Source of the DNA: Pogonophryne albipinna
Taxonomy: Eukaryota; Chordata; Actinopteri; Perciformes; Artedidraconidae
NCBI GenBank assembly: GCA_028583405.1
Contig: CM053261.1
Location: forward strand, 12,580,459-12,644,458
Length of the DNA stretch: 64,000 bases
Direction of reading: 5' to 3'
The notes under the pieces were generated by a model. It saw nothing but the letters and a program-made list of their open reading frames with translations, searched no databases and was not told where the DNA came from. Both the position numbers and the translations under genes were made by a program. Below are positions 1 to 10,335 of the stretch, one piece after another (the stretch's first letter is position 1; each line of letters opens with the position of its first letter).

Positions 1-349
1 ATGCTATTTGGGGTTTTCCCTTTGTCATGTGTTTTTGTGCATGGAAATGGTCTGCAAAGGCAAAAATCCCAGAGTTCCCTCCAGAGGGAGTTTCTCTCCC
101 ACACACTCCCCCCTTGCCTAAAATGCCTCCATTGGACTCCTTTGTTTACTTCAGTAACATAATGACATCACTATGTAACACACGCACTTCTATTGGCTAG
201 CGTTTATTTCAGACAGAGGGTGAAATGTGGTGCTGCAGCACAGGCAGTATGAGAAAAATAAAGCACTTTTTGAACATTAAAGCATGTAAACATGTCGCAG
301 TAGAGGCACAACATACAAATGTCAGCCTGAAAAGGAGCATATGTCCTCT
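1..349 (-). mobile_element. TTAA-type MITE, truncated by window edge
   Basis: This is an inverted copy of the element seen complete at 15503-16212; the shared text includes the poly-T/CTCATACTGCCTGTGCTG stretch and the MITE end GAGCATATGTCCTCT followed by TTAA. The far end lies upstream of the window. Its TTAA target and small size suggest piggyBac-superfamily mobilisation, which is inference because no transposase is present. Confidence 0.7.
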
Positions 350-398
350 TTAAAGTCTTTACTGTCCTCTTTAAAGTCTTTACTGTCCTCTTTAAGGT
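343..398. repeat. short tandem repeat at MITE end
   Basis: About 2.5 copies of a ~22-bp unit (GTCCTCTTTAAAGTCTTTAC) built from the MITE terminus and its TTAA flank, lying 60 bp upstream of the first GGT exon. Confidence 0.7.
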
Positions 399-461
399 AT
401 TTAGTGCAAAAACTAATCCTCCACCCCTTCCCTTCTTGTGTTTTAATTAATTTTACCGCAG

Positions 462-592
462 AGACATACTGATGAAAGGAGGCTCTGCAGTAGATGCCTC
501 TATAGCTGCTTTACTGTGTGTTGGACTTATGAACGCTCACAGTATGGGCATCGGAGGAGGACTCTTCCTAACCATCTACGACGCCACAACTG
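462..592 (+). CDS. ggt1: GGT exon (large subunit, first in window)
   Basis: Encodes [11 protein letters not shown] through the hallmark [16 protein letters not shown] segment. The acceptor is ACCGCAG at 455-461; the exon starts with the last base of a split codon and ends in phase 1 before GTACAA. Confidence 0.9.
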
Positions 593-726
593 GTACAACT
601 TTACTAAAACATACCTCACCACCACTAAAGCTTCTTCTGTTTCCTTAATATACTGAAGCTGCAAACTCATACCATTTGCTCATCATCTTAATCCTAAATG
701 TAATTCCTGATTTGTGACGTACATAG

Positions 727-816
727 GACTGGTTGAGACGATTGACGCCAGGGAGACGGCTCCACGCAATGCAACGCAGGACATGTTTGTGAACAGTACA
801 AATTTATCCCAGGAGG
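727..816 (+). CDS. ggt1: GGT exon carrying substrate-binding Arg
   Basis: Encodes GLVETIDARETAPR and on to SQEG. The Arg of DARE corresponds to the glutamate alpha-carboxylate-binding Arg of GGT1. It lies between a TAG acceptor and a GTAATG donor. Confidence 0.88.
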
Positions 817-1070
817 GTAATGTTTAACCAGTGCTATCAGACGTAGAAAAGAGCTGGCGGAAGTTTCAGTTAATATTATGAAAGACCTAATAGTGACAAA
901 CAAAAGAGAACGTGCACTTGCACATCTGTAGAATTCAGTCTTCTTGACTGCAAATTAATTTATAAAATAGAAAAAATCAGTTGCAAACTAATGTAAAATA
1001 GTTAGGGGAAGAATCACATTTGTATGACCTTAAAGGGTTTAGCCCATTCTATACTAATTTACCAGCACTT

Positions 1071-1192
1071 GCAATGGTTTGACATTTTCCTTGTTCTGAG
1101 CAGTTTGTAACTACAGTATAGTGTTTATTGCACTTATTGTAAGTTGCTTTGGATAAAAGTGTCAGCTAAATGTAATGTGTGTAATATTTGAG
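1071..1192 (+). repeat. L2/V-SINE-type 3' tail relic
   Basis: Contains AAGTTGCTTTGGATAAAAGT followed by GTCAGCTAAATGTAATG, the same tail seen inverted at 6241-6320. No upstream coding portion was seen. Confidence 0.6.
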
Positions 1193-1330
1193 AGCTCTAA
1201 GCCCAGGAAAAACAACAACAGTTTGGGTCTTCCAGGTCAAATCCCACAGTAGTATTTGTACCAGTGCCCTACAAATTGTCCAAATAACTTATGAGGCAAT
1301 AATCTAAATCTTAATTTCCATGGTCGGTAG

Positions 1331-1523
1331 GAGGGTTGTCTGTTGCTGTACCTGGAGAGATTCGAGGTTATGAAATGGCGCACAAACGACACGGCAAACT
1401 GCCTTGGAGGGACTTGTTCCAGCCGAGCATTGCTCTTGCAGTAAATGGTTTTCCTTTGGGCAGAGCACTTGCCTCTGCTCTGTCCAGCAAAAGGGAAACC
1501 ATCAGAAATGACACAGCTCTTTG
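1331..1523 (+). CDS. ggt1: GGT exon
   Basis: Encodes [20 protein letters not shown] and continues to NDTALC, with the strongly conserved LFQPSI block. The split Gly and Cys codons at its ends match both neighbouring exons. Confidence 0.9.
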
Positions 1524-1646
1524 GTGAGAGGCAACCGAAGAAGCCTTGTATCATTTTATGATAACCTCACTGGCTAATGCCTCTGAGTCATACTAATTTA
1601 AAGCATGCCATATTACAATCTGCATCTTTATTGTTCTCCTTTTCAG

Positions 1647-1807
1647 TGAAGTGTTTTGTGGGGGAAATGGTGACATCCTGAAAGAGAATGACACCATCAA
1701 ATTTACCAAGCTTGGAGAAACGTACAAGAAAATAGCAGAGGAGGGTCCTAATGCTTTCTACCATGGACCACTGGCCCAGAGCCTTGTGGATGATATTCAG
1801 GCAGCAG
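1647..1807 (+). CDS. ggt1: GGT exon
   Basis: Encodes EVFCGGNGDILKENDTIKF and continues through NAFYHGPLAQSLVDDIQAAG. The pyrimidine-rich acceptor TTTTCAG and the GTAGTA donor give phases that join exons 1331-1523 and 4811-4960. Confidence 0.9.
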
Positions 1808-2147
1808 GTAGTATTCTTATTTTTTTATTTATTTTGGGATATTGTTGAAAGAACATATAGAATATAATGAATCATATTGGTTTAGACATGCTGATGTCAT
1901 TGTAAGAATAAAATGCATGATAGCTGTAGCAAGTTTCCACTTGTGTCCTACATAGTAAAACAGTTTAAATCGTTTATTTATTTATTTTTACAATCAAAAA
2001 AGTTACTTCTGCAGATTATATAATTCCTCCCTACCCACAGAGCAAAGTAATCTCACACACAAGGACATTCTGGTTATCATCCTTACTGCCAAGTTTCTTA
2101 TCACTGAAATTAATTTGCTTAAAAGGCTTCAGGAGATATAATAAAAT

Positions 2148-2752
2148 CAACCCGGTATCACGGCAAGACGTGAACATGTGACGATTTACCATGCTGGGAG
2201 ACGTGAAGATGTCACGATTTTGTCCCTTCAAACGTGACAGTTACACGGTATTGTTAACATGGCCCAACCAGTGGAGAAATACCCGGAAATGCCAAGCAAA
2301 TGCTCTACCCCGACGGTCAGTTGTTATTGTCAATATTAATATAATTATTATTATTTTTTAATAGTCACACTCGATTTAGCCGATTTTCTTGTTGCCCCAG
2401 CTGGTTGACACCTCTTTAAGCAGAAACAAAGGCTACATTAATGTATCAAATCGATGTTAATCCATGTGTGCGGTTGTGAAATTAACGGACTTGATGTTGT
2501 GCGATTGCGTTGCCAGGCAACAGCTTGGGTTCATGTTAATTTACAAACTCTTCAACTACAACCCTAGTTATATTTAAAAACATTTTAGAAGGCCTCACAA
2601 AATACTTTAATGTAAATTTAAATTTGAAGGAATGTGTGTATAACAAAATACATCCGTCATAAACAATACCGGAAACAGACATAGGCAAGATCCTCAGCTC
2701 GGAGATTGGATGTTTTAGCCGCAATGCACGTTGGGATATGGTGTTTATACGA
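2148..2752. repeat. left inverted arm of fold-back element
   Basis: Pairs with 4089-4695 in inverted orientation, with small substitutions and indels. It includes AT-rich stretches and the text GCCGCAATGCACGTTGGGAT near its inner end. Confidence 0.8.
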
Positions 2753-4088
2753 TTTGAAATCCGAAAACATTTAAAAAAAAAAAAAATAATACTTTATTCC
2801 GAGTGTGCTTGCTTTTCTCTTTGGAAGTCATCACATAACGGCATTGTAATACACGGTTCGGCTGCATTAAATATTACACATCTGCCGTAGTACTTTATTT
2901 ATAGAGCCCTGATTAGAAGACTTCTGGACAAACAGGAAGAACTGCCGCCAAAACTGAATATGTGACGTGGATCATAAATATATCAGCAATTAAACAACAT
3001 CTTCAATTTCTCTTCACAATATACGTCTCCTTATCTCCAGTATCAATACTATTTCGACTGACTTTTATATCTGATCCAATTGGTAGATAGGCTATATTTA
3101 CACCATAACAGTGCACAGCTGATAGAAAGGGACACCTAGTGGTTAAAGCACGTTATTTAATTTTATTATTTTTATTATTAGATATTAATAGAAGACACAG
3201 ACAGACAAACTAATAAGGCTTTATTTAAACATTAAAGAATACTTTAGGTTAAGGTCTACTTTTGAATAAGAAAAAAGCTTTGGGGGTATCTACAGATAAA
3301 TATTAAGCCTGACAAAGTACTAATTCCCAGTAGAGACGTGCCATAGAACATGTTGTAAAACACACAATAGCCATGTGTAGTTCTGGGGAGGGGGGTGGTG
3401 GACCCATTCAAATCCAGTTTTGGATAGTCTGCTGTGGTTCCATCCCATTTCAAAGTACTGTTTGACGCTTGGCGTAACCCTCGGCGCACTGCAACTCAAA
3501 CATCCAATCACAGAGCTTGAGGACTAATCACAGGGTTTGTCAAGCAAAGCGGAGAGAATACTTACTTCCGGGTGTAAAATTCTCTAAAGCAACTACTATG
3601 AGCTGCTCCGACCCTCGGTCCTGACGGACTCCAAAAGTCCGACATTATACAATCAACCAAATAAATAAACACAAGGATAATTGTGTCTTATTGTTGAGTA
3701 AATAACAGTGTGTGATTTAGAAAATAATACAAAATTAGAAGGAAAAAAACGATGAAATACAGATTTCATTTTTCTGAGCCCCTACTCTCCGCCTAACTGA
3801 CGGCAACAAAAGTCCGACATTATTCAATTAAAATAAAGAAGTAAACACAATAAGCGTGGCTTGATATTGAGTTAGAAAAAGGTTGATAAACGCTGTGAGA
3901 ATGGATCTGCGGACAGCATTTCGCCGCTATCCCAACTCGTCTATTACCAACGTTCAGGGAGCGCAAGTCAATGGAACTCCCTGATAGTTGAAACTCGACG
4001 CTAAAGGGCCCCCCCTTGCGTTGGAAAGTGACGACGGGGACCCTGACATAACGTCAACATAGGCCGAGTTGGGAGTGAGAATGTGTTG

Positions 4089-4695
4089 CATAAACACCAT
4101 ATCCCAACGTGCATTGCGGCTAAAACATCCAATCACCGAGCTGAGGATCTTGCCTCAGTCTGTTTCCGGTATTGTTTTTGACGGATGTATTTGGTCATAC
4201 ACACATTCCTTCACATTTTAATTTACATTAAAGTATTTCGTGAGGCCTTCTAAAATGTTTTAAAATATAACTAGGGTTGTAGTTGAAGAGTTTGTAAATT
4301 AACATGAACCCAAGCTGTTGCCTGGCAACGCAATCGCACAACGTCACGTCCGTTAATTCCACAAACGCACACATGGATTAACATCGATTTAATACATTCA
4401 TGTAGCCTTTGTTTCTGCTTAAAGAGGTGTCAACCAGCTGGGGCACAAAGAAAATCGGCGAAATTGAGTGAGACTATTAAAAAATAAATAATTATTATAT
4501 TAATATTGACAATAACAACAGAGCGTCGGGGTAGAGCATTTGTTTGGCATTTCCGAGTATTTTTCCACTGGTTGGGCCATGTTAACAATAACAGTACAGT
4601 AACGGTCACGTTTGAAGGGACGAAATCGTGACATCTTCACGTCTCCCAGCATGGTAAATCGTCACATGTTCACGTCTTGCCGTGATACCGGGTTG
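4089..4695. repeat. right inverted arm of fold-back element
   Basis: Inverse of 2148-2752. It ends 115 bp before the acceptor of the GGT exon at 4811. Confidence 0.8.
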
Positions 4696-4810
4696 AATAA
4701 AATATGCTAACATGCACCTCTCTTGGCACAGCTCATTTCCATTTAAGGATGATTTGTTTTTCCAACCGTGTCTTAGTGTGCATTCACAGTGTGTGTCAAT
4801 CCGTGTTTAG

Positions 4811-4960
4811 GCGGCATCGTCACAATGGAGGATCTGAAGGATTATGCGCCTGTCTTGGACGAGAACCCTTTAAGGGTGGATGTGGGGGAGTACAACATGG
4901 CTGTTCCTAATGCCCCCGCTAGCGGCCCTGTGCTCTCACTGATATTAAACATCTTGAAAG
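4811..4960 (+). CDS. ggt1: GGT exon
   Basis: Encodes [20 protein letters not shown] and continues to [16 protein letters not shown], the conserved core before the cleavage region. The donor GTAAGC at 4961 sits only 18 bp from an inserted hAT-like element. Confidence 0.9.
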
Positions 4961-5683
4961 GTAAGCCTTGAGTGGGAGCATGGCCGTATCCACCATTGAG
5001 GTCACCGAGGTCCGGACCTCTGTAATATTTTTCGAGCTGTGTATATAACAAAACTTGTGAAATAATTGCACTAAACGGGGTTCTTTGTAGTACTTCCATT
5101 TACTGACGATGGGGGTGCTGCATAACTACATAGCCTCGATTAAAGCAAACCGAAGAAGACGATATGTATCAACAAACCACTGCAGCCCGGACTTGAACCG
5201 GAGCAGCGGAGGAGTGATGGGGTATCTAGAGATCTGAGTCCAGCGGGCTGCTTGTGTTTCTGTTCATCAGGACATCATATGACCAGCAGATCCTGTGTGA
5301 ACGCTCTACGTTAGTCAGTGTACGTCCGACAACATGCAGACTAACTTATATTGCAGCTATAGGCTATACTTTGATTTAAATTGCGTGAATAAACTAGCAA
5401 GAGAGCTAAAGTTAATTACATTCATCCAATGTCAGAAGGATTACCTTTTAACAAACGTTGTAATGCTTTTCTTTCATTTCAATTTGAGTAAAATATTGAA
5501 GATATAACATTGTATTGTTTTCTTTTTACATTGACTCCGATATAATGAAAAGACTACGTCAGTCGAGGCTCAGCTTTGGTAAGGAAGAGACAGGACAGGC
5601 AGAGAGAAAGAGAGAGAGAAAGTGATGGAAGTCAGGGAGGAACTGCAGGTACAGTCACACAAAATAATGTAGGCTTAATAACC

Positions 5684-5729
5684 CCATCTATCTCTATCTA
5701 TCTATCCATCTATCTATATATCTCTCTAT
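5684..5729. repeat. TATC-type microsatellite
   Basis: Interrupted ATCT/TATC repeats inside the hAT-like element. Confidence 0.8.
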
Positions 5730-6240
5730 AACTTAGTCTTCATTTACAATATAGACAATAGGCATAATTTTAAAACAACATATATCTATTGCAGTTATGA
5801 TGTCATAATAACATACAATTGTATAAAACACCATTTGCTTACATCTTTGTTCTGTTTTGAGAATCAAACAAAACAGATTTAAATAAAAGAGTAATGCAAA
5901 CAAACAGGTGAAATGAACTAAATTGCTGAATTGATTTGAATTCACTGGCAGGAGCGACAAGTGAGAAGAAGCAAAAAGTGAACAACGAGGGAGAGATTGA
6001 ACAAAGAGAAAGAGTAGAGGACAGAGAGAGTAATGAACAGGAAGAAGACGGAGAGACTAAAGACGATGGAAGAGAGGCTGCAGGTTATGGAAAGGAGAGA
6101 GACATGAAAAATGAATGTTGACAATGTTTTGTGATCATTTTAGCCTCTTCTGCATGTCCAGATCATTAATAGTAACAAACAACTGATTCTTATGCATTAT
6201 ACTTTCAAAAATAATTTATGCTGACATTGTCAACCCACTG

Positions 6241-6668
6241 ACATTACATTACATTACATTGCATTTAGCTGACGCTTTTATCCAAAGCGACTTACAATAA
6301 GTGCATTCGACCAGGAAGACACAACCTTGAAGAAAACAGAATCATATAAGTACATCAGGTTTCATCGAGCCAAACATTTCAAGTGCTACTCAACTGGCTA
6401 TAGATAAGCCAGTCCTTTATTAGTATATAAGTGCTCTGTTAGCAGTTCTTTGTTAGTAATTCTATCGCTCGAGGTGGAGTCGAAAGAGATAAGTTTTCAG
6501 TCTGCGCCGGAAGATGTGCAGGCTTTCTGCTGTCCTGATGTCAATGGGGAGCTCATTCCACCATTTTGGAGCCAGGATAGCAAACCCACGTGTTTTTGCT
6601 GATGGGAACTTGGTTCCCCCTCGAACATGGTTTGAAATCAATATATTATCCAATTTGTGACCCCCCAC
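6241..6668 (-). pseudogene. L2-type LINE 3' fragment (reverse transcriptase C-terminus plus tail)
   Basis: Minus-strand reading from 6668 to 6462 gives a 68-codon fragment containing KTRGFAILAPKWWNELPIDI and RRLKTYLF, the usual C-terminal signature of fish L2/CR1-like ORF2 proteins. The sequence from 6461 down to 6241 is the matching 3' tail, with the common fish tail motif AAGTCGCTTTGGATAAAAGC and a short ATGTA-type repeat. It is 5'-truncated, as usual for LINE insertions, and nested in the hAT-like element. Confidence 0.75.
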
Positions 6669-6793
6669 AGGACTTAAAAAGCACCTAACTAGATCATGAA
6701 AATCCCCAAAAATTCGGGGGGTGTCCCCCGAACCCCCCTAACATGTTTGGACCTCGGTATTTAGGATATCCTAGATACGGCCCTGAGTGGGAG

Positions 6794-8948
6794 TGCTTTA
6801 ATGTGAGATGCCTTCACTTTACCAGTCACTCTCTCAGACTCCACTGAGGGCATGTGGCTCTACTGTATAGTAAATATACTAAATAAAAGCAATGTTGACT
6901 TTAAGTTAGCTAACTGGGTATCTAGCATGCACTACTATAATATGTCATGAATCATGAGATGTAGCACTGAAACACTCTTTATTTATTCAAATTAAATCAG
7001 GCAGAAGATGTGTGAAACTGTTATCATGCTGCAAAAACTCCTGTCAATGTTTGTATGTTTTTACCGCGACCATAATTCTTCCCGTCATACATAAATTCAT
7101 GACTCACACATATTTTCCCAGCCTAAAACGACAGTCAGATACCGATTTGAGCATTGAAGCACATTTTGCCATTTCTTAAAATTCATACTGGTCATTAAAA
7201 TGTATTTTTTAAATGCTTTTTCAATGAGGTGCTTGTAATGAAAGTGCGCTAGAAAGCAGATATACACTGTGGAATAAAGTTTGCATATCTTTTGAAGACC
7301 AGTATAACCTCGTTTAGGAATCTGACCATTCTTTGAGGACAGACTTGGAACATATTGAACCTTTCCTTTAATGGCTTTACTGACCCCAGCCTTTCATCCA
7401 GCAACATCAGCCATATTGAAATATGTGCTTCTGGGCAAAATACTAAAAGTTATTGGATGGCTTGCCATTACATTTAGTAAAGACATTCATGCAGGGCGGT
7501 CATTAGGGCACAATTCATTATGGTGATTTACTCTGCTGCAGGGCAATTTTGAACTTAAAAGTTGTGCTCAATGTCATTAAGACAACCTGTAATGCTGTGG
7601 TTGTGTTGGCTAAAATACAAATTCAAGAAAATCACATCAAAGAAGGAATGGTAAAAAAAATGTAATGCACTTAAGACAAGATTGATACCACTAATGAAAC
7701 TTTATGCTAAGTATGATTGTCTGCTAACGCAGCCTAGCATTACGATTAGAAACAATATGAAACAGCTTGTCTGTCAAAAGGTAATCATATTTTTTTCTTT
7801 AAATTAAAATGTTGGATTTAGTGGATGAACAAATCTATCTAATAACCAACTATGAATCTGCGAATTGCCATATTAACACTTTGATTTTTGTATGAGTTAT
7901 TCACAAGAAAGGGAATAAGCATATTTCCTAAAATCAAAGTCAAGTCAAAGTATTTATTTTACAAAAGATGTGATGGATCAGAACAACTTTATATGATATT
8001 GTTTTGATGGAAGAACGCACTGACAAACAACAAACTTTGTCTTTTAGGTATGAGGACTTAGATTGTTGATGCTTCAACAATAACAGATGGTGTCTCGAAA
8101 ACAGAAAAACCAATAAGCTACAAAAACAATATCTCATTACTTCCTCCAATTTAGAGAATGAAGTTAAAACACCTGAGGGAATTTAACCCTGACAGAAGGG
8201 CTTTTGTTTGATGGAAGTTATTAAGATCCAAAGATAATTGTGGTCTGTGTAATCACACCTGAGAGTGTGATCAGCAAAGTTTATGAGCATATTGCTAATC
8301 TAATCATCACTAACTTGGTCCATCATCATTTCCATCAAATAATCATAAATCATATCTGGCTGGTTTAACTTTCTCTTATGTTGGCGTTCATTGCAGAGAA
8401 CTAGTCCATGTTGAGCACTGTCTCTACTATTTTCAGTACAGTGACAGTGTCTGCCTTCCAGGATAAGACAAGAAACTTCCGTCTAAAGTAATTAATCTCT
8501 GTGAACCTTTCCTTTCCTCTGACCGGCCACCCACACACGGCGGCCCCCTGCCTCACACGCTAACACTAATCTTACCAATTTACCTCTAATTGGACACAGT
8601 CCTGTGGTGGAAGCTCCACGGACACATTTCAGTGCCTTCCCAAAACTTTCATCCCGCTGATTTACTGTGACTCCTGCTTCTGTCTGACAGCTGAAACCCA
8701 TCAAACTAAAACTCTCTCTTCCCTCAGCCTCTCCTCCTGTTCCCCCTGCGGCTGTCAGCTCAGTCAGGGTAATACCCATAGTCTGGTCACAACGGCTTTT
8801 AGACTAAATAAAAGCACAGGAACAGAAACGGCTGGGTCAAATGCATTATAGCTGTCTCCTCTCCTATACCTGAACAGCATCTGAATGGAGACAGATGAGT
8901 GAAGCTGTGAAGTAAACGTGTGACTGATGATTGTTTCATTTTCTACAG
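6794..8948. other. GGT intron sequence without recognised features
   Basis: AT-rich intronic sequence between the hAT-like element and exon 8949-9085. I saw no coding homology, clear inverted ends or RNA gene. Confidence 0.6.
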
Positions 8949-9085
8949 GGTACAACTTCACCGCGGAAAGCGTGTCAAGCACAAAGAAGAAGACCCTAAC
9001 CTACCATCGCATCGTGGAGGCTTTTCGTTTTGCGTATGCAAAGAGGACCTTACTTGGGGATCCAAAGTTTCTCAACATCACAGAT
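8949..9085 (+). CDS. ggt1: GGT exon
   Basis: Encodes GYNFTAESV followed by [20 protein letters not shown] and [10 protein letters not shown], very close to the vertebrate GGT1 block. The TTCTACAG acceptor and GTAAGG donor agree in phase with neighbours. Confidence 0.92.
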
Positions 9086-9184
9086 GTAAGGTCTTGGTGT
9101 CTGCTTAAAACAGTTAAAGGGTTGGTTTTAGGTTCTGTGGTAATTTAGGGTATTTCCCCTCTTGGCTAATCGGGTTGTGGTGAC

Positions 9185-9251
9185 ACCCAGTCTCATATCT
9201 AAATGTGTAATAACTACGTTAGTTATTACACGTTTAGATGTGAGACTGGGT
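9185..9251. repeat. 67-bp near-perfect palindrome
   Basis: ACCCAGTCTCATATCTAAA and its inverse meet at a 4-base ACGT centre. The ends CACCCAGTCTCA/TGAGACTGGGTTG match the terminus of another repeat at about 31490, so it may be a minimal transposon derivative. Confidence 0.7.
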
Positions 9252-9660
9252 TGGATGACACCCTTGCTTCAGAGCTTAGGTGGGCAATTGCACACAAAGG
9301 TTATTGTGATCCTCTACTTAATGAAGACTTAATTTCAGCAGATATTGTCAGCCAGGAACTCTTGTCTTTAAGCCCTGTTGAGACCTCTTTGCTGTCTTTG
9401 ATTTACTGGGATTTCTGAAACCTACAGTATAGTGACATTTAAATGACACCTTTCTCCAAGGAACCATGGCAGATTTTATTTATGTTCATGAGCTTATGCT
9501 TGCCTAATGATCACCTAATGCCACAAGCTTTATTTAGTTTTTGCTTTATTTTTCTTTAAAAACCCCTCTCATGCATATTTCACTTAAATTAAAGAGGTGT
9601 GTGTTTATTATTTAAAAGGCAATTGTTGTTATTATTATGAGGCATTTTATTATAGTTTAA

Positions 9661-10281
9661 AGTGGACCTATCATGCTATATTTGAACAATATATTGTAGG
9701 GCCATACCTATATAAAGTATATAAATATAGTTTTTTTTCAAAATACCAAACAGATCCTGCATTTTAGCCATGCCTCATTTCGAATTTTTGCAGGGGCTGA
9801 TTCTGTGACGTAGCTTTAATGCAAATGAGCTGCAGCTGACCACGCCCCCCTGCAGGAGAGGGGAGCTTGCTTTGAGATCAGCTGCTGGGCTGCAGAAGAG
9901 GGGGAGAAAAAGAGATCTCCGTCCTCCGTGTTAACCCTAATTACAACGAGGGAGGGATTGCATTGAATAATAGCAGCAGGAGCAAACGCTTGCGTCTCTA
10001 GCGCTTTCGAGCGGCAATGGCCGGCCGTGGCCCAACCCCACATTCCCCTGATAGGTGGAGAGTTGGCCATATTGGCGGAGCTCCTCGTTCCTGACGTCAG
10101 AGAACTTTCAAATCTGTATCAGTCTGTATCAGATCCGTTGCAGCCCCGTTTTTAGAGATTTGGGTATGGAGGAAATGAGAGGGTTGTGTTTTCTGACACT
10201 TGGTGAGTTCCCTGACACACCGGGGACACATATTCATGTATAAAAGACGTACAAAAGTGCATTTGTCATGATGGGTCCCCT
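9661..10281. mobile_element. 621-bp TTAA MITE
   Basis: Left end AGTGGACCTATCATGC and right end TCATGATGGGTCCCCT are imperfect inverted repeats flanked by TTAA at 9657-9660 and 10282-10285. No ORF of note. It lies in the GGT intron. Confidence 0.75.
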
Positions 10282-10335
10282 TTAAGAATACTTTGGTAAT
10301 TATTATTTAGGATAGTGTTTGCTCCTGTTATATTA

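Larger units (their letters stand above)
2148..4695. mobile_element. 2.5-kb fold-back DNA element in GGT intron, 8-bp TSD
   Basis: Termini are CAACCCGGTATCACGGCAAG on the left and the complement on the right, flanked by the perfect duplication AATAAAAT (2140-2147 and 4696-4703). The two arms, about 2148-2752 and 4089-4695, are inverted repeats of roughly 600 bp. The CA...TG ends and 8-bp TSD suggest a non-autonomous hAT-like element, but no transposase is present, so the superfamily is uncertain. Confidence 0.8.
4979..6785. mobile_element. 1.8-kb hAT-like non-autonomous element, 8-bp TSD
   Basis: Starts CATGGCCGTATC and ends GATACGGCCCTG, giving imperfect terminal inverted repeats (TIRs) that share GGCCGTATC and an ACCGAGGTCC block further in. 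The perfect duplication AGTGGGAG flanks it at 4971-4978 and 6786-6793. The interior holds a GA-rich tract, a TATC microsatellite and an L2 LINE 3' fragment, but no hAT transposase. Confidence 0.8.

Noticed and set aside
462..592. Assigning the gene as GGT5 or GGT7
   Set aside because: The STINL, MSSMCP and GY-stop signatures and overall text are closest to GGT1; GGT7-type would differ around the catalytic Thr.
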